A stretch of DNA of 42,094 nt from an uncultured bacterium (GCA_903826575.1 CAIKEU010000050.1:1-42094), one strand, 5' to 3'. Shown: positions 8,538 through 17,045, counted from the stretch's first letter. Notes: generated from the sequence alone by a model not told the origin. A program made the numbers and translations.

Positions 8538-9674
8538 ATGTCGGAAAAACTGCTCGAACTCATTGATGCTGCCCTTGCCAAAGTTGACGACCCGGAGATT
8601 CATCGGCCCATCACTGAACTTGGCATGGTCAAGTCTCGTGACGTTAATGATGGTGTTGCCAAGATCGCCGTCTACTTGACGATTTCCGGCTGCCCGATGC
8701 GTGAGACCATCACCAATCGCGTGACTGACGCCGTCTCGGCTGTTCCAGGCATCACTCGCGTTGAGGTCGAACTCGACGTGATGAATGAAGAGCAGCGCAA
8801 GGCGATGCGCGCTTCGCTCGTGGGGCACAACGAGCGCGAGATCGTCTTCACCCAGCCCGGAAACCTCACCCGCGTCTACGCGATCGCATCGGGTAAGGGC
8901 GGGGTCGGCAAGTCATCGGTAACCGCGAATCTAGCCGCAGCGATGGCAGCCCAAGGTTTATCTGTCGGCATCGTCGACGCCGACATCTACGGCCACTCGA
9001 TCCCGGGAATTATGGGTGCCACGGACGCGCCAACAATGGTTGAAGGAATGATCATGCCGCCGCAGGCTCATGGGGTTCGCATCATTTCGATGCTGCCCTT
9101 CAAGCCCGGTGGTGTTTCTCAACCAGTTGCCTTCCGCGGACCGATGCTGCACCGAGCACTCCAGCAGTTCTTAGCTGACGTGTGGTGGGGTGATCTAGAC
9201 GTTCTGCTCTTGGACTTGCCGCCAGGTACGGGCGACGTCGCAATCTCGGTGGCCCAACTGCTACCCCATGCTGAACTTGTGATCGTCACCACTCCGCAAA
9301 CTGCAGCGGCCGAAGTCGCCATTCGTGCCGGCATGATGGCCCAGCAGACCAATCAGCGGGTCGCGGGTGTTATCGAAAACATGAGCGCGTTTCCGTGCCC
9401 GCACTGCGGTGAGCCGATGGACCTATTCGGCTCTGGCGGTGGCGCAACGGTTGCCCAAACACTCAGCGCCGAGTTGGGCAACGACGTTTCGGTGATGGCG
9501 AACATCCCATTCGACGTGCGCCTGCGAGAAGGCGGCGACAACGGAGCACCGCTAGTTCTCAGCGATCCCGACTCACCAGCAGCCACGGTCCTGCGCGAGT
9601 TGGCCGCGAAACTCGGCACGCGCGCACGCGGCCTAGCCGGAATGTCGCTCGGACTGACACCCGCCGGCCGGTAG
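8538..9674 (+). CDS. mrp: Mrp/ApbC-family iron-sulfur cluster carrier ATPase
   Basis: Binds and transfers a labile Fe-S cluster to apoproteins in the cytosol. 378 residues, usual length. An N-terminal MIP18/DUF59 domain (about 5-85) contains the ISGCPMRETI motif. The ParA-type P-loop domain has the deviant Walker A GKGGVGKS at 119-126, DADIYGHSIPGIMG after it, and DLPPGTGD near 226-233. Cys287 and Cys290 in FPCPHCGEP are the cluster-bridging pair of the family. It is convergent with tatB across 15 bases. The same neighbours (MgtE-N/CBS, tatB, sigE block) surround mrp in mycobacteria. Confidence 0.95.
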   Translation: MSEKLLELIDAALAKVDDPEIHRPITELGMVKSRDVNDGVAKIAVYLTISGCPMRETITNRVTDAVSAVPGITRVEVELDVMNEEQRKAMRASLVGHNEREIVFTQPGNLTRVYAIASGKGGVGKSSVTANLAAAMAAQGLSVGIVDADIYGHSIPGIMGATDAPTMVEGMIMPPQAHGVRIISMLPFKPGGVSQPVAFRGPMLHRALQQFLADVWWGDLDVLLLDLPPGTGDVAISVAQLLPHAELVIVTTPQTAAAEVAIRAGMMAQQTNQRVAGVIENMSAFPCPHCGEPMDLFGSGGGATVAQTLSAELGNDVSVMANIPFDVRLREGGDNGAPLVLSDPDSPAATVLRELAAKLGTRARGLAGMSLGLTPAGR

Positions 9675-9689
9675 TTCTCGCCTTTCGAC

Positions 9690-10028
9690 TCAGGTGGCGT
9701 CGGAGTCGAAAATTACTGAATCTTTAGGCGATGCGGGAGCCGGCGGCTTCGGAGTCGTTGCGGCTTGTGCATCGCTGAGAATCGATGAGGCTAACCGGCG
9801 AGGATGAAGCTCGGATAGATCCTTCATCGACTGCTTGATCTCTTCGGTGAAGTTGGGATCAAGGTCGGCCGCCGCGGCGATATCTCGACGCGCGCCGGCC
9901 GCTTGGTCTCGAAGCATACGGATCCAGCGGGTGACATCAGCGATGGCCTTGGGCAGCCGGTCGGGGCCAAGGATGATCACAGCGATAACCGCAATGACGA
10001 GGAACTCACCCATGCCAACGTCCAGCAT
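9690..10028 (-). CDS. tatB: Sec-independent protein translocase protein TatB
   Basis: Part of the twin-arginine translocase that binds the folded substrate's signal peptide together with TatC in the cytoplasmic membrane. 112 residues. One N-terminal membrane helix (about residues 6-21, MGEFLVIAVIAVIILGP) is followed by the conserved GPDRLPKAI hinge and an amphipathic, charged helix, and then a proline-rich tail. The MxDVGxxE-like N-terminus and GPDRLPK favour TatB over TatA. GGGGAGGG lies directly before the ATG at 10028. It follows htrA on the same strand after 137 bases, the order also seen in mycobacteria (sigE, rseA, htrA, tatB). No tatA or tatC is in view. Confidence 0.9.
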   Translation of the reverse strand: MLDVGMGEFLVIAVIAVIILGPDRLPKAIADVTRWIRMLRDQAAGARRDIAAAADLDPNFTEEIKQSMKDLSELHPRRLASSILSDAQAATTPKPPAPASPKDSVIFDSDAT

Positions 10029-10057
10029 GATCCCTCCCCTCTCGCATCCATTACGTG

Positions 10058-10092
10058 CCGTGCACGGTCAAGCACGTCCACGATCTCGTGCT
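10058..10092 (+). repeat. Palindrome and stem-loop between htrA and tatB
   Basis: A 10-base perfect palindrome CCGTGCACGG (10058-10067) is followed by an inverted pair AGCACG (10071-10076) and CGTGCT (10087-10092) around ten bases. Either could be a protein-binding site for tatB expression or a weak intercistronic hairpin after htrA. There is no T-run, so it is not a standard terminator. Confidence 0.3.
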
Positions 10093-10165
10093 CACCTAGA
10101 GTACGCGGTCACTCGGTGATCCGTCCTGCGCCCTCGCCCAGTCGGGTTATGCCACCCGAGACCCA

Positions 10166-11692
10166 TCAGCCATTGGCCGCGTCCGAACCCAACGTCAACT
10201 GCACATCTCGAGCCGAGCCACCACTGCCGACCGTGACGGTCACTGTCTCACCCGGTGCATGTGAGCGGACGGCGACGATCATCTCAGTTGCATTAGCCAC
10301 CGTGTGCCCATCGACTTTGGTGATCACGTCTCCAGGCTTGATGCCCGCCTTCGCTGCCGGTCCGTTTGGAGTGACCTCACTGATCTGCGCGCCCTGACCC
10401 GCGAATCTCATGTCAACCGAAACTCCGATAATCGGGTGGGTGGCATGACCGGTGGCAATGATTTCGTCGGCGACGCGCTTGGCTTGATTGACCGGAATGG
10501 CAAAGCCGAGACCAATCGACCCACTTTGCCCACCGGCTTGACCCTGCCCAAGCGAGGCAATGGCTGAGTTAACGCCGATTACCTTGCCCTGTGCGTCTAC
10601 TAGCGGACCGCCGGAGTTACCCGGATTGATTGCCGCATCGGTTTGGATTGCACTGATGTATGACGATTCACCGCTGCCGCCAGCGGTGACAGGTCGGTTA
10701 AGAGCAGAAACAATCCCGGACGTAACTGTGCCCTCTAGGCCGAGCGGAGAGCCGATCGCGATCGAGCTATCACCCACTACGACACCTGAGGAATTCCCAA
10801 GCGTGGCTGTTTTAAGACCGGTGCCTTCAACCTTGACAACAGCCAGGTCATACGACAGGTCGCGGCCAACGATCGTTGCAGATTTCGTCGTTCCGTCTTG
10901 AAAGGTGACGGTGAGAGTTCCGGCTCCGTCAGCGGCGCCCGCAACAACGTGATTGTTGGTCAGAATGTAGCCATCCTGACGCACAACGAAGCCGGAGCCC
11001 GTGCCGCCGCCCTGCGCATCGCGCTCTTCGATCTGCACCACGGTGGGCAGCACCGCTGCTGCAACCGAAGCAATCGAACCGCTGGGGCGCGCAGATAAAT
11101 CGGCATTGGTTTGTGGCAGAACGCTGCCACCAGCAACCGTTGATGATGACTGCTGACGATGGTCGGCAATCGCGTAGGCACCAGCACCACCTAGAGCACC
11201 CGCGAGCAGGCCGCCAGCCACACACGCCGCGACGAGCTTGCCTGCACCCGGTCGTCCGCTCGTCGTCGGTGTTGCGTCGTAGGCGGGCTCCGGAGCCGCG
11301 TGATAGCCCGGAACTCCGGTGACGCCCGGATACGGTGCCGACGGATACGTCGCACCGGTATTGGTGTACGGGGACGATGCCTCATGAGCTGACGAGACGA
11401 ACGGAGGTTCGAAACTTATTGGAGACGCAGTCGTAACTGCCTCAGGTGCCGGCGGCCCGACAACGCGCGCTGACGGATCAGGCGCCCCGAAATAGGCTGG
11501 ACCAGCGGGAGCCACCAAGGTGTCGTGAGCGGCAAACGTGTCTTGCGAAGCGGCCGTCGCCGGTGACACCTGAGCAGCCGGATCGATCACAGCCGGGGGT
11601 ACGAGATTCGGGTCAGACATGTCCGCTCCCTGCGGTTCAAGTGGCTCCATACCGTGGTCTGGAGCCCACGTTCTATCTGGATTCATAGCCAT
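10166..11692 (-). CDS. htrA: HtrA-type membrane-anchored serine protease with PDZ domain
   Basis: Degrades or remodels misfolded envelope proteins. About 508 residues. A proline-rich cytoplasmic N-terminal region of about 150 residues is followed by one membrane segment (about 153-177), a trypsin-like domain, and one PDZ domain (about 408-505). Counting from the upstream ATG at 11695, the triad is His249 (ILTNNHVV), Asp283 (LSYDLAVVKV) and Ser361 (INPGNSGGPLV), all intact. GGAGG is five bases before the ATG at 11692, but too close to that at 11695. It lies 96 bases behind the DUF2993 gene and ahead of tatB on one strand, which places it in the SigE stress block. No sigma-E-like promoter was recognised in the gap, so its regulation is inferred from context. 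Confidence 0.92.
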   Translation of the reverse strand: MAMNPDRTWAPDHGMEPLEPQGADMSDPNLVPPAVIDPAAQVSPATAASQDTFAAHDTLVAPAGPAYFGAPDPSARVVGPPAPEAVTTASPISFEPPFVSSAHEASSPYTNTGATYPSAPYPGVTGVPGYHAAPEPAYDATPTTSGRPGAGKLVAACVAGGLLAGALGGAGAYAIADHRQQSSSTVAGGSVLPQTNADLSARPSGSIASVAAAVLPTVVQIEERDAQGGGTGSGFVVRQDGYILTNNHVVAGAADGAGTLTVTFQDGTTKSATIVGRDLSYDLAVVKVEGTGLKTATLGNSSGVVVGDSSIAIGSPLGLEGTVTSGIVSALNRPVTAGGSGESSYISAIQTDAAINPGNSGGPLVDAQGKVIGVNSAIASLGQGQAGGQSGSIGLGFAIPVNQAKRVADEIIATGHATHPIIGVSVDMRFAGQGAQISEVTPNGPAAKAGIKPGDVITKVDGHTVANATEMIVAVRSHAPGETVTVTVGSGGSARDVQLTLGSDAANG

Positions 11693-11791
11693 CATGTCCT
11701 CCGCTGTTGTACTTAACCTTCATGGTGCCTGTGAACTACATGAGAATGCCCGCGTCCGTGCTCAGACCGGACGGACAGCAAGGTCGCCGGC

Positions 11792-12463
11792 TCAGCCCTT
11801 GTCCAGTGTGACGTTCGATCCATCAGCTATCAGATCCACCCCCGCCGGGGTAACGGCGACCGACGAGAGGTTCAGCCCCAATGGCAGGGCACCAAACCCG
11901 GAAGTAAGACCATTCAACCTGTCTTTGATTCCCGAGGGGATGTTGGCCGGATCCACATGAACACCAAGGATGGTGACCGCCGTGAGATTCAGGTTCAGTT
12001 TTCCGGCTTCAATGACGGGCTGGACAGTACCGGTAATCGGCAGCACACCCGTCGTCGCGATCGCCAGTGAATCACCCGTCGGGGTCACCTTCCACGCATC
12101 GCCGAGAAACTTCTGAATCTGGTCGGTCGTCAGCGTTGCGCGGGCCACGACCCTTTGAGCCGTGCGTGGACTTGCCGTGGACACGTTGGTCAGATCGACA
12201 TTCACCGCACTCAGCGCCATACCGCCCTGGAGTGGAACGTCAGTCATGTCGACCTTCACGTGTGACAGCGATCCTTTGGCCAACTGAGGCGCTACGAGAC
12301 CGTCCTCAATCGAGGTCGAGACCGATCCAACTCCCGGCACCGCATCGGTCACCGCAGCAGAAATTCGATGAGCAACCGTCGCTGCAGCCACTCGTTCACC
12401 AGCGAATGCCAAACCCAACAGCACTAGCGCCGAAACCAGAAAACCAATGAGGAACTTCTTCAT
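11792..12463 (-). CDS. DUF2993 (LmeA-like) secreted or membrane-anchored protein
   Basis: About 223 residues. An N-terminal signal or anchor segment (MKKFLIGFLVSALVLLGLAF) is followed by a DUF2993 beta-rich domain, with recurring VKVDMTDVPLQGG and VNVDLTNV strands and a second half ending in GVDLIADGSNVTL. DUF2993 includes M. tuberculosis LmeA, linked to lipomannan elongation, but I do not claim that role here. AGGAG sits seven bases before the ATG at 12463, and this ATG overlaps the RseB-like stop as ATGA, so translation is coupled. The full open frame reaches 12490. Its presence in a SigE/anti-sigma/RseB-like operon suggests envelope-lipid or stress-linked work. Confidence 0.7.
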   Translation of the reverse strand: MKKFLIGFLVSALVLLGLAFAGERVAAATVAHRISAAVTDAVPGVGSVSTSIEDGLVAPQLAKGSLSHVKVDMTDVPLQGGMALSAVNVDLTNVSTASPRTAQRVVARATLTTDQIQKFLGDAWKVTPTGDSLAIATTGVLPITGTVQPVIEAGKLNLNLTAVTILGVHVDPANIPSGIKDRLNGLTSGFGALPLGLNLSSVAVTPAGVDLIADGSNVTLDKG

Positions 12464-13587
12464 CCGAGCACTCCTACCAGCCGTTGCCAACCACGAATCA
12501 TTCGCCCCATCAACGACGTCTCACTGCCACTTAGTGCCGGGGACTCAGCAGATGTAATCATCTCTAACGTTCGTCTATCGTCCGCAGTGCCCGACACGAT
12601 CGCAGTAACGATGCGGCCATTTTTCTCCCACACCGCCGTCCACGTCTCGCTCGCCGCACCCGGCGGTCGCACCCAGATGGAAGACGGGCCACTGCCCTCA
12701 CCCCGAAAACCAATCCGCACAAGCGCTACTTCGTCGACCAACCCGCCAGTGATGAAGAACAGGGAAACCGCCCCGATGCCGTCTGAAAAAACTTGGTGGA
12801 TTGCACGGCCGGTCCCGCCGAGAGGACTCGTCGACACGTGAGTTTCCAAGAGTGACAGTTTTCCGGGAAGTGCGTCAGGACAGCCGCAGCCCTCCAACCG
12901 GATTTGAGACAACTGCCTCTGCGACAACGCCGGACCCCACGAACCACCCACGGGCCGCGCGGATGCAGGCGCATTTCGAACCAGGCTCAGCGACGTGAAC
13001 TCATACGTCGATACGACGACGTTACGTGCAGCGAGGGTGTCCTTGCGGATGAGCAATCCCGAACTGGCATCAAACCAGAACCGAGCAACGACGTCGCCGT
13101 TATCGTTGAAGGCGTCCACCGCAAGCGCCGATCGATGTGCGATCTGCGCATCTAAGGCGGCGTTACGAATCACCCGAAAATTCGTGGCCAACAGAGACAG
13201 GGCTCTGCCTGCCTCGACAAATTCTCCCTGCGTCGCAGCCGGCAACCATGTCGTGGAAGCCCCGCTCGTGACGCTGGTGCCGCCACTGGCCACGTGAGTT
13301 AGCGTCACACGGCTCGAACCAAGCGGTGTAGAGCTCTTGACCGTTGCAATAAACGATGTGGCCGATGCAGCTCTAACAGCTTTTGCCAACAGGGAAATTG
13401 CAGCATCATCATCGGGTGTCATGGCAGCACTGTTGACCTCATCGACCTTCGTAATCTGCCCGGTCCAGCCACTAAATTGAGTCGGCCCAGACGTGCCGGC
13501 GTCAACGGAACCCAACGCAGATATGGCTATCGTCACGAGGACAAGGAGACCACTGGCCAACGTCACATATCGTGCACGAACGTTCAC
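12460..13587 (-). CDS. RseB/MucB-like sigma-E regulatory protein
   Basis: 375 residues with an N-terminal membrane segment (about 7-28) and the remainder predicted outside the membrane. No catalytic motif. The middle portion (GDVVARFWFDASSGLLIRKDTL) resembles the RseB/MucB domain, which in proteobacteria binds envelope lipids or proteins and shields the anti-sigma factor from proteolysis. The C-terminal third has strands like VSLFFITGGLVDEVALV. Its start codon is GTG and overlaps the preceding anti-sigma stop as GTGA; its own stop overlaps the DUF2993 start as ATGA. The operon position directly after the anti-sigma gene is the strongest support; sequence similarity is weak and the assignment is partly contextual. 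Confidence 0.6.
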   Translation of the reverse strand: MNVRARYVTLASGLLVLVTIAISALGSVDAGTSGPTQFSGWTGQITKVDEVNSAAMTPDDDAAISLLAKAVRAASATSFIATVKSSTPLGSSRVTLTHVASGGTSVTSGASTTWLPAATQGEFVEAGRALSLLATNFRVIRNAALDAQIAHRSALAVDAFNDNGDVVARFWFDASSGLLIRKDTLAARNVVVSTYEFTSLSLVRNAPASARPVGGSWGPALSQRQLSQIRLEGCGCPDALPGKLSLLETHVSTSPLGGTGRAIHQVFSDGIGAVSLFFITGGLVDEVALVRIGFRGEGSGPSSIWVRPPGAASETWTAVWEKNGRIVTAIVSGTADDRRTLEMITSAESPALSGSETSLMGRMIRGWQRLVGVLG

Positions 13588-14147
13588 GGAACCAAATGTG
13601 ATGAGCGCTGCGATGCAGTCGGGTAACCGACGTTTACGTAGGTCGCGTTAGCAAATGGATTGCTTTGGGTGGTTTGCAGATGCACCTGCGAGAAAGTGGA
13701 GATCATAGGTGCAACTGAAACCGCAGGGGCACGTGGCACGCTGACCGCAACCTGACTTCCGGACACACCAACCCAGGCCGCCATACAGACCAAGCCCGCG
13801 GCGGAGATCACGGTGATACTCGTCTTGGCAGACTGCGAACGAACAGATCGTTGACGATGGTCAGCGAGGCTAACAACCGTTGCGGAATTCTGCACTGGCG
13901 TCGAATGACGTGGCTCAGCCGACACCTGCTGAGCTATCGGAATCGTTGATAAGCGCAGGAGAAAGTCAGGGGCTGGATCCGCCGGCAGTACTGAACGAAG
14001 TTGGGCCGACACCTCGCGGTACGCAATGACGGCAGAGCGACACTGCGAACACGACGCCACATGGGCATGAGCCTGCTCGGTTGCGATCGGGCTCAAACGT
14101 CCGTCCACGAGATCCACAAGGTTGTAACGAGAACATCGAAAACTCAT
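13584..14147 (-). CDS. Zinc-finger anti-sigma factor (RseA-like, ZAS family)
   Basis: Cytoplasmic domain inhibits the adjacent ECF sigma factor until released. 187 residues. The anti-sigma domain carries [12 protein letters not shown], an HxxxCxxC motif (about residues 28-35), with Cys5 near the N-terminus as a likely extra ligand. A single hydrophobic segment (about 109-130) suggests membrane anchoring, with a short serine/proline-rich outer tail. The ATG at 14147 overlaps the sigE stop as ATGA, so sigma and anti-sigma are co-translated. M. tuberculosis RseA (Rv1222) occupies the same locus. A tail this long is typical of membrane-anchored members. Confidence 0.88.
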   Translation of the reverse strand: MSFRCSRYNLVDLVDGRLSPIATEQAHAHVASCSQCRSAVIAYREVSAQLRSVLPADPAPDFLLRLSTIPIAQQVSAEPRHSTPVQNSATVVSLADHRQRSVRSQSAKTSITVISAAGLVCMAAWVGVSGSQVAVSVPRAPAVSVAPMISTFSQVHLQTTQSNPFANATYVNVGYPTASQRSSHLVP

Positions 14148-14734
14148 ACCGTGGCCTCCCGAGCAGGTAGGCGGCTGGCCGTCGCCGGGACCCGGTGGGC
14201 CAGGGCCTCACGCAGTTGCGAACGACCACGGTGAATCCGCGAACGAACGGTTCCCAGCTTGACGTCCAGCAGGTCAGCAATTTCCTCGTAGGTAAGTCCC
14301 TCGATATCGCAGAGGACAACAGCTACGCGGAAATCCGCGGGCAAGGCATCGAGTGCGGCTTGGATATCGGCTTCATACGTCTGATCCATGATTGCGTCGA
14401 TGGGGTTAACCTCACGACCAGCTAACCGATCACCGGCGTCCTCGGGCAATTCTTGAAAGCGGATCTTTGCCTTACGCCGCACCGAATCAAGGAACAGGTT
14501 GGTGGTGATCCGGTGCAACCAGCCCTCGAACGTTCCAGGGGTGTACTGAGACAGCGAACGGAAGACGCGAACAAAGACTTCCTGGGTCAGGTCCTCCGCA
14601 TCGTGCTGGTTACCGGTAAGGCGGTATGCAAGTCGATACACGCGCGCGCCGTGGTCACGGACGACGTCATCCCATGACGGAGCAGCCCAAGGCGCCGGGG
14701 GTGTCTTGGTATCCCAATCGTTGTTCTCGCTCAT
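14144..14734 (-). CDS. sigE: ECF-type RNA polymerase sigma factor, SigE-like
   Basis: Directs transcription of envelope-stress genes. 196 residues with sigma region 2 (about 26-92, including [22 protein letters not shown]) and region 4 (about 123-178, including [26 protein letters not shown], the DNA-binding helix-turn-helix). The region-2 and region-4 signatures are complete. GAGGTGAAGG precedes the ATG at 14734 by a few bases; the frame extends further upstream without a good site. It is followed by its anti-sigma factor (4-nt overlap), RseB-like, DUF2993, htrA and tatB. No -35/-10 pair of the GGAAC/GTT type was found in the 219 bases to the divergent O-methyltransferase, so autoregulation is not visible. 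Confidence 0.93.
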   Translation of the reverse strand: MSENNDWDTKTPPAPWAAPSWDDVVRDHGARVYRLAYRLTGNQHDAEDLTQEVFVRVFRSLSQYTPGTFEGWLHRITTNLFLDSVRRKAKIRFQELPEDAGDRLAGREVNPIDAIMDQTYEADIQAALDALPADFRVAVVLCDIEGLTYEEIADLLDVKLGTVRSRIHRGRSQLREALAHRVPATASRLPAREATV

Positions 14735-14941
14735 AGTGCCTTCACCTCGTGTGACGTAGTGGCGGCCAATTCGGACGTCGAAAGTGTGCCCGCCTTGGTC
14801 CTTCAACACTGGAATTCCCTCCACCGTCAGTCACCAAACGCGTAACACCATGAATAAACGCTGAGAGGCAGGTATGAGCCTCAAACTGAAAACGAATGGG
14901 ATTCGGCCTAGGTTCCCGATACTTAGATCGGTCCGGACAGA

Positions 14942-14947
14942 TAACCT
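14942..14947 (+). promoter_or_regulatory. Predicted -10 element of leaderless promoter (O-methyltransferase)
   Basis: TAACCT at -12 to -7 of the GTG at 14954, with no purine-rich site between. It supports the GTG as the true start. Confidence 0.55.
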
Positions 14948-14953
14948 GCGTAC

Positions 14954-15613
14954 GTGGATGCCAACGAACGTGCTCAGGCCGCGACAGCCGCCTCATGGGA
15001 ATTCTCCGAAACCTACGTCACCGAAGACACCGTCTTGGCTGATGCGCGCGCCCGAGCCGATGAGCTCGGTTGCACACCGATTCAGCCAGGCGGCGGGGCT
15101 GCCCTTCGATTTCTTGCCGCAGCTATCGCGGCAAGGAATGTCGTCGAGGTCGGCACCGGATCGGGAGTGTCGGGGGTCTGGCTGCTGCGCGGTATGCGCC
15201 CCGACGGGGTTCTGACGTCGGTCGATATCGAGGCAGAGAACCAACGTCACGCCCGCGAAGTTTTTGCCTCAGCCGGGATTGCGCCGGGCCGTGCTCGTCT
15301 GATTACCGGCCGCGCCCGCGATGTTCTGACGCGGCTGACCGATGGCGCCTACGACCTGATGCACATTGATGGCGCCAAGGATGAGTACCCAGAGTACGTT
15401 CAGGAAGCTGCTCGACTCCTGCGTCCAGGTGGAATTCTCGCGATCGACAACACCCTGTGGAATGACAAGGTTGCCGACCCCGCGCAGCGCGATCCCGAAA
15501 CAATCGCCATTCGTAGCGTCGTTAATTCGATCCGCGACGACGAGCGATGGCTAGCCTCGTTGCTACCGGTCGGCGACGGCCTGCTCGTGGCCGTACGTCA
15601 AAGCGACGACTAG
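14954..15613 (+). CDS. O-methyltransferase (class I SAM-dependent, Rv1220c-like)
   Basis: 219 residues. The SAM-binding fold has VVEVGTGSGVSGVWLLRGM (motif I), TSVDIEAENQRHAREVF (motif II), LMHIDGAKDEYPEYVQEA, and LLRPGGILAIDNTLWNDKV. The motifs are those of the O-methyltransferase 3/CCoAOMT-like family, which is Mg-dependent and methylates catechol-type hydroxyls. GTG start with a leaderless promoter. It is divergent from sigE, exactly as Rv1220c is from sigE in M. tuberculosis, and the substrate there is unknown to me. It is convergent with DUF3117 and separated from it by a strong terminator-like hairpin. Confidence 0.88.
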   Translation: MDANERAQAATAASWEFSETYVTEDTVLADARARADELGCTPIQPGGGAALRFLAAAIAARNVVEVGTGSGVSGVWLLRGMRPDGVLTSVDIEAENQRHAREVFASAGIAPGRARLITGRARDVLTRLTDGAYDLMHIDGAKDEYPEYVQEAARLLRPGGILAIDNTLWNDKVADPAQRDPETIAIRSVVNSIRDDERWLASLLPVGDGLLVAVRQSDD

Positions 15614-15682
15614 CGCACGCATCACCTATCTGCCCAAGACCTAGCCCCACATGGCTGAAAACGGATTTAAGCACCCGATGCG

Positions 15683-15717
15683 TCGAATGGCCCCACCCAA
15701 TGGGTGGGGCCATTCGA
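15683..15717 (+). terminator. 17-bp perfect inverted repeat between convergent genes
   Basis: Left arm TCGAATGGCCCCACCCA (15683-15699) and right arm TGGGTGGGGCCATTCGA (15701-15717) are exact reverse complements separated by one base. The hairpin is very stable and lies between the O-methyltransferase stop (15613) and the DUF3117 stop (15763). No long T-run follows on either strand, so it acts as a bidirectional terminator only if T-runs are dispensable, as is often the case in actinomycetes. Confidence 0.65.
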
Positions 15718-15762
15718 CTATTTCAAGACAATTACGTGCTGTGAATAGCGAGGAAAATCCGG

Positions 15763-15930
15763 TCAGCCAACAACCTGTGCCAGTTGAACACCAAGATCAC
15801 GAGCCTCATCGGGAGTTAATTCGACAACAAGTCGACCGCCCCCTTCGAGTGGAACGCGCATGACAATTCCGCGCCCTTCCTTGGTGACCTCGAGCGGACC
15901 GTCGCCCGTCCGTGGCTTCATGGCGGCCAT
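15763..15930 (-). CDS. DUF3117 small protein
   Basis: 55 residues, too short for many gene callers but unmistakable: MAAMKPRTGDGPLEV at the N-terminus, EGRGIVMRVPLEGGGRLVV in the centre, and ELTPDEARDLG near the end. DUF3117 is an actinobacterial family of unknown function (M. tuberculosis Rv1211 is a member). AAGGGG lies about six bases before the ATG at 15930. It sits between the O-methyltransferase and tagA, as in mycobacteria. Confidence 0.92.
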   Translation of the reverse strand: MAAMKPRTGDGPLEVTKEGRGIVMRVPLEGGGRLVVELTPDEARDLGVQLAQVVG

Positions 15931-16074
15931 GGAGTACCCCTTTTCATTCGTACGCTCGACGCTGGTCGGGCGGTTACCTTCACGGCCATTATCCCCCTAA
16001 TTGCCCCATGATCCGAATTGGACGGTCCCCACAAGCAACGCTGAGGGCGAAAGGTCGGGCAAACAGGCTCCGAA

Positions 16075-16674
16075 TCAGTCGACGATTGCCGCACAACCCA
16101 CGAGATGATCATTCACAACACCCATTGCCTGCATGGCCGCGTACATGGTCGTAGGACCAACAAAAACAAAGCCAACCTGCTTGAGCGCCTTGGCCAAAGC
16201 CACCGATTCGGGGGTGCTCGGCGGAACCTGCGCCAAAGTTATCGGCCGCGATCGCGTTGTCGGAGCGTGCGACCAGAAAAGTTCATCGAGGGCCCCAAAA
16301 CCACGTCGATCTTGTAACTCAACTAGAACACGCGCGTTGTTGATCGCGGCGTCGATTTTTGCCCGATTTCGTACGATACCGGTGTCTGCGAGCAGCCGCG
16401 CGCGATCCGTACCGTCAAATGCGGCCACGACTACCGGATCGAACTGTGCGAACGCCGACCGGAACGAGTCTCTCTTACGAAGGATCGTCAACCATGACAG
16501 TCCAGACTGAAACGCCTCGAGGGTTAGCCGCTCAAAAATCTCACGATCACCGTGAACGGGGCGGCCCCACTCAGTGTCGTGATAGGTCACATAATCTGGG
16601 GTGCTCATAGCCCACGGACATCGACCACGTCCGTCACTGCCGTAGGCCAGATCCGCGGATTGCTTTACACCCAA
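16075..16674 (-). CDS. tag: DNA-3-methyladenine glycosylase I
   Basis: Base-excision repair glycosylase that removes 3-methyladenine. 199 residues. The signature runs CPWAMSTPDYVTYHDTEWG at the N-terminus, then EAFQSGLSWLTILRKRDSF. Zinc ligands of the family are all present: Cys19, His32, His190 and Cys194 (NDHLVGC). The only in-frame start early enough to include Cys19 is a TTG at 16674, which overlaps the DivIVA-like stop (16665). GAGGAAG lies some 14 bases upstream, so translation is probably coupled. No sign of truncation. In mycobacteria tagA is likewise next to the DUF3117 and DivIVA-like genes. Confidence 0.9.
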   Translation of the reverse strand: MGVKQSADLAYGSDGRGRCPWAMSTPDYVTYHDTEWGRPVHGDREIFERLTLEAFQSGLSWLTILRKRDSFRSAFAQFDPVVVAAFDGTDRARLLADTGIVRNRAKIDAAINNARVLVELQDRRGFGALDELFWSHAPTTRSRPITLAQVPPSTPESVALAKALKQVGFVFVGPTTMYAAMQAMGVVNDHLVGCAAIVD

Positions 16675-17045
16675 GACGTGGGGTCGGCTTCCTCATGGTG
16701 AATGTCGGCTTCTTCGTGCCGAATAACGGCGCCGGAATCCACATCAGTTGAGGGGACTGCCGTGGCCGTGAGTGCCGCCTCCAGCGCCGCAATCCGCGCG
16801 TCCCGTTGCGAGACTTCAGCCGAGAGCCGGTCCAGAACCACGTCGACCTCGTCCATCCGATATCCGCGAGCACCAACGTTGAAACGCAACGAGTCCACAT
16901 CGGTGTTTGTCAGCACGCGGTCGTCCGGCAAGGCAAGTGGCGCACGATCGGAGGTGGTGTCCGGTAGTTCACCAAGCTTGCCGACGGCAAGTAGCGCAAT
17001 CACAGTTATGACGACAATGGCAGCGAGCATAAATACGAAAGTCAC
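16665..17045 (-). CDS. DivIVA-domain membrane protein
   Basis: About 126 residues. An N-terminal membrane segment (about 3-22) is followed by a short linker and a DivIVA-type motif, VDSLRFNVGARGYRMDEVDVVLDRL, then a coiled-coil (about residues 74-95) and a polar tail. DivIVA domains usually recognise curved membranes or polar growth sites; this small membrane-tethered form is an actinobacterial protein like Rv1209, role unknown. The start is GTG at 17045, preceded by GAGGAG about six bases away; a longer frame to 17180 would bring an N-terminus with no motif. The tagA start overlaps its stop. Confidence 0.8.
   Translation of the reverse strand: MTFVFMLAAIVVITVIALLAVGKLGELPDTTSDRAPLALPDDRVLTNTDVDSLRFNVGARGYRMDEVDVVLDRLSAEVSQRDARIAALEAALTATAVPSTDVDSGAVIRHEEADIHHEEADPTSWV

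Noticed and set aside
11113-11688. Plus-strand frames across the proline-rich N-terminus of HtrA
   Set aside because: Simple-sequence bias of the real gene keeps the other frames open; no domain.
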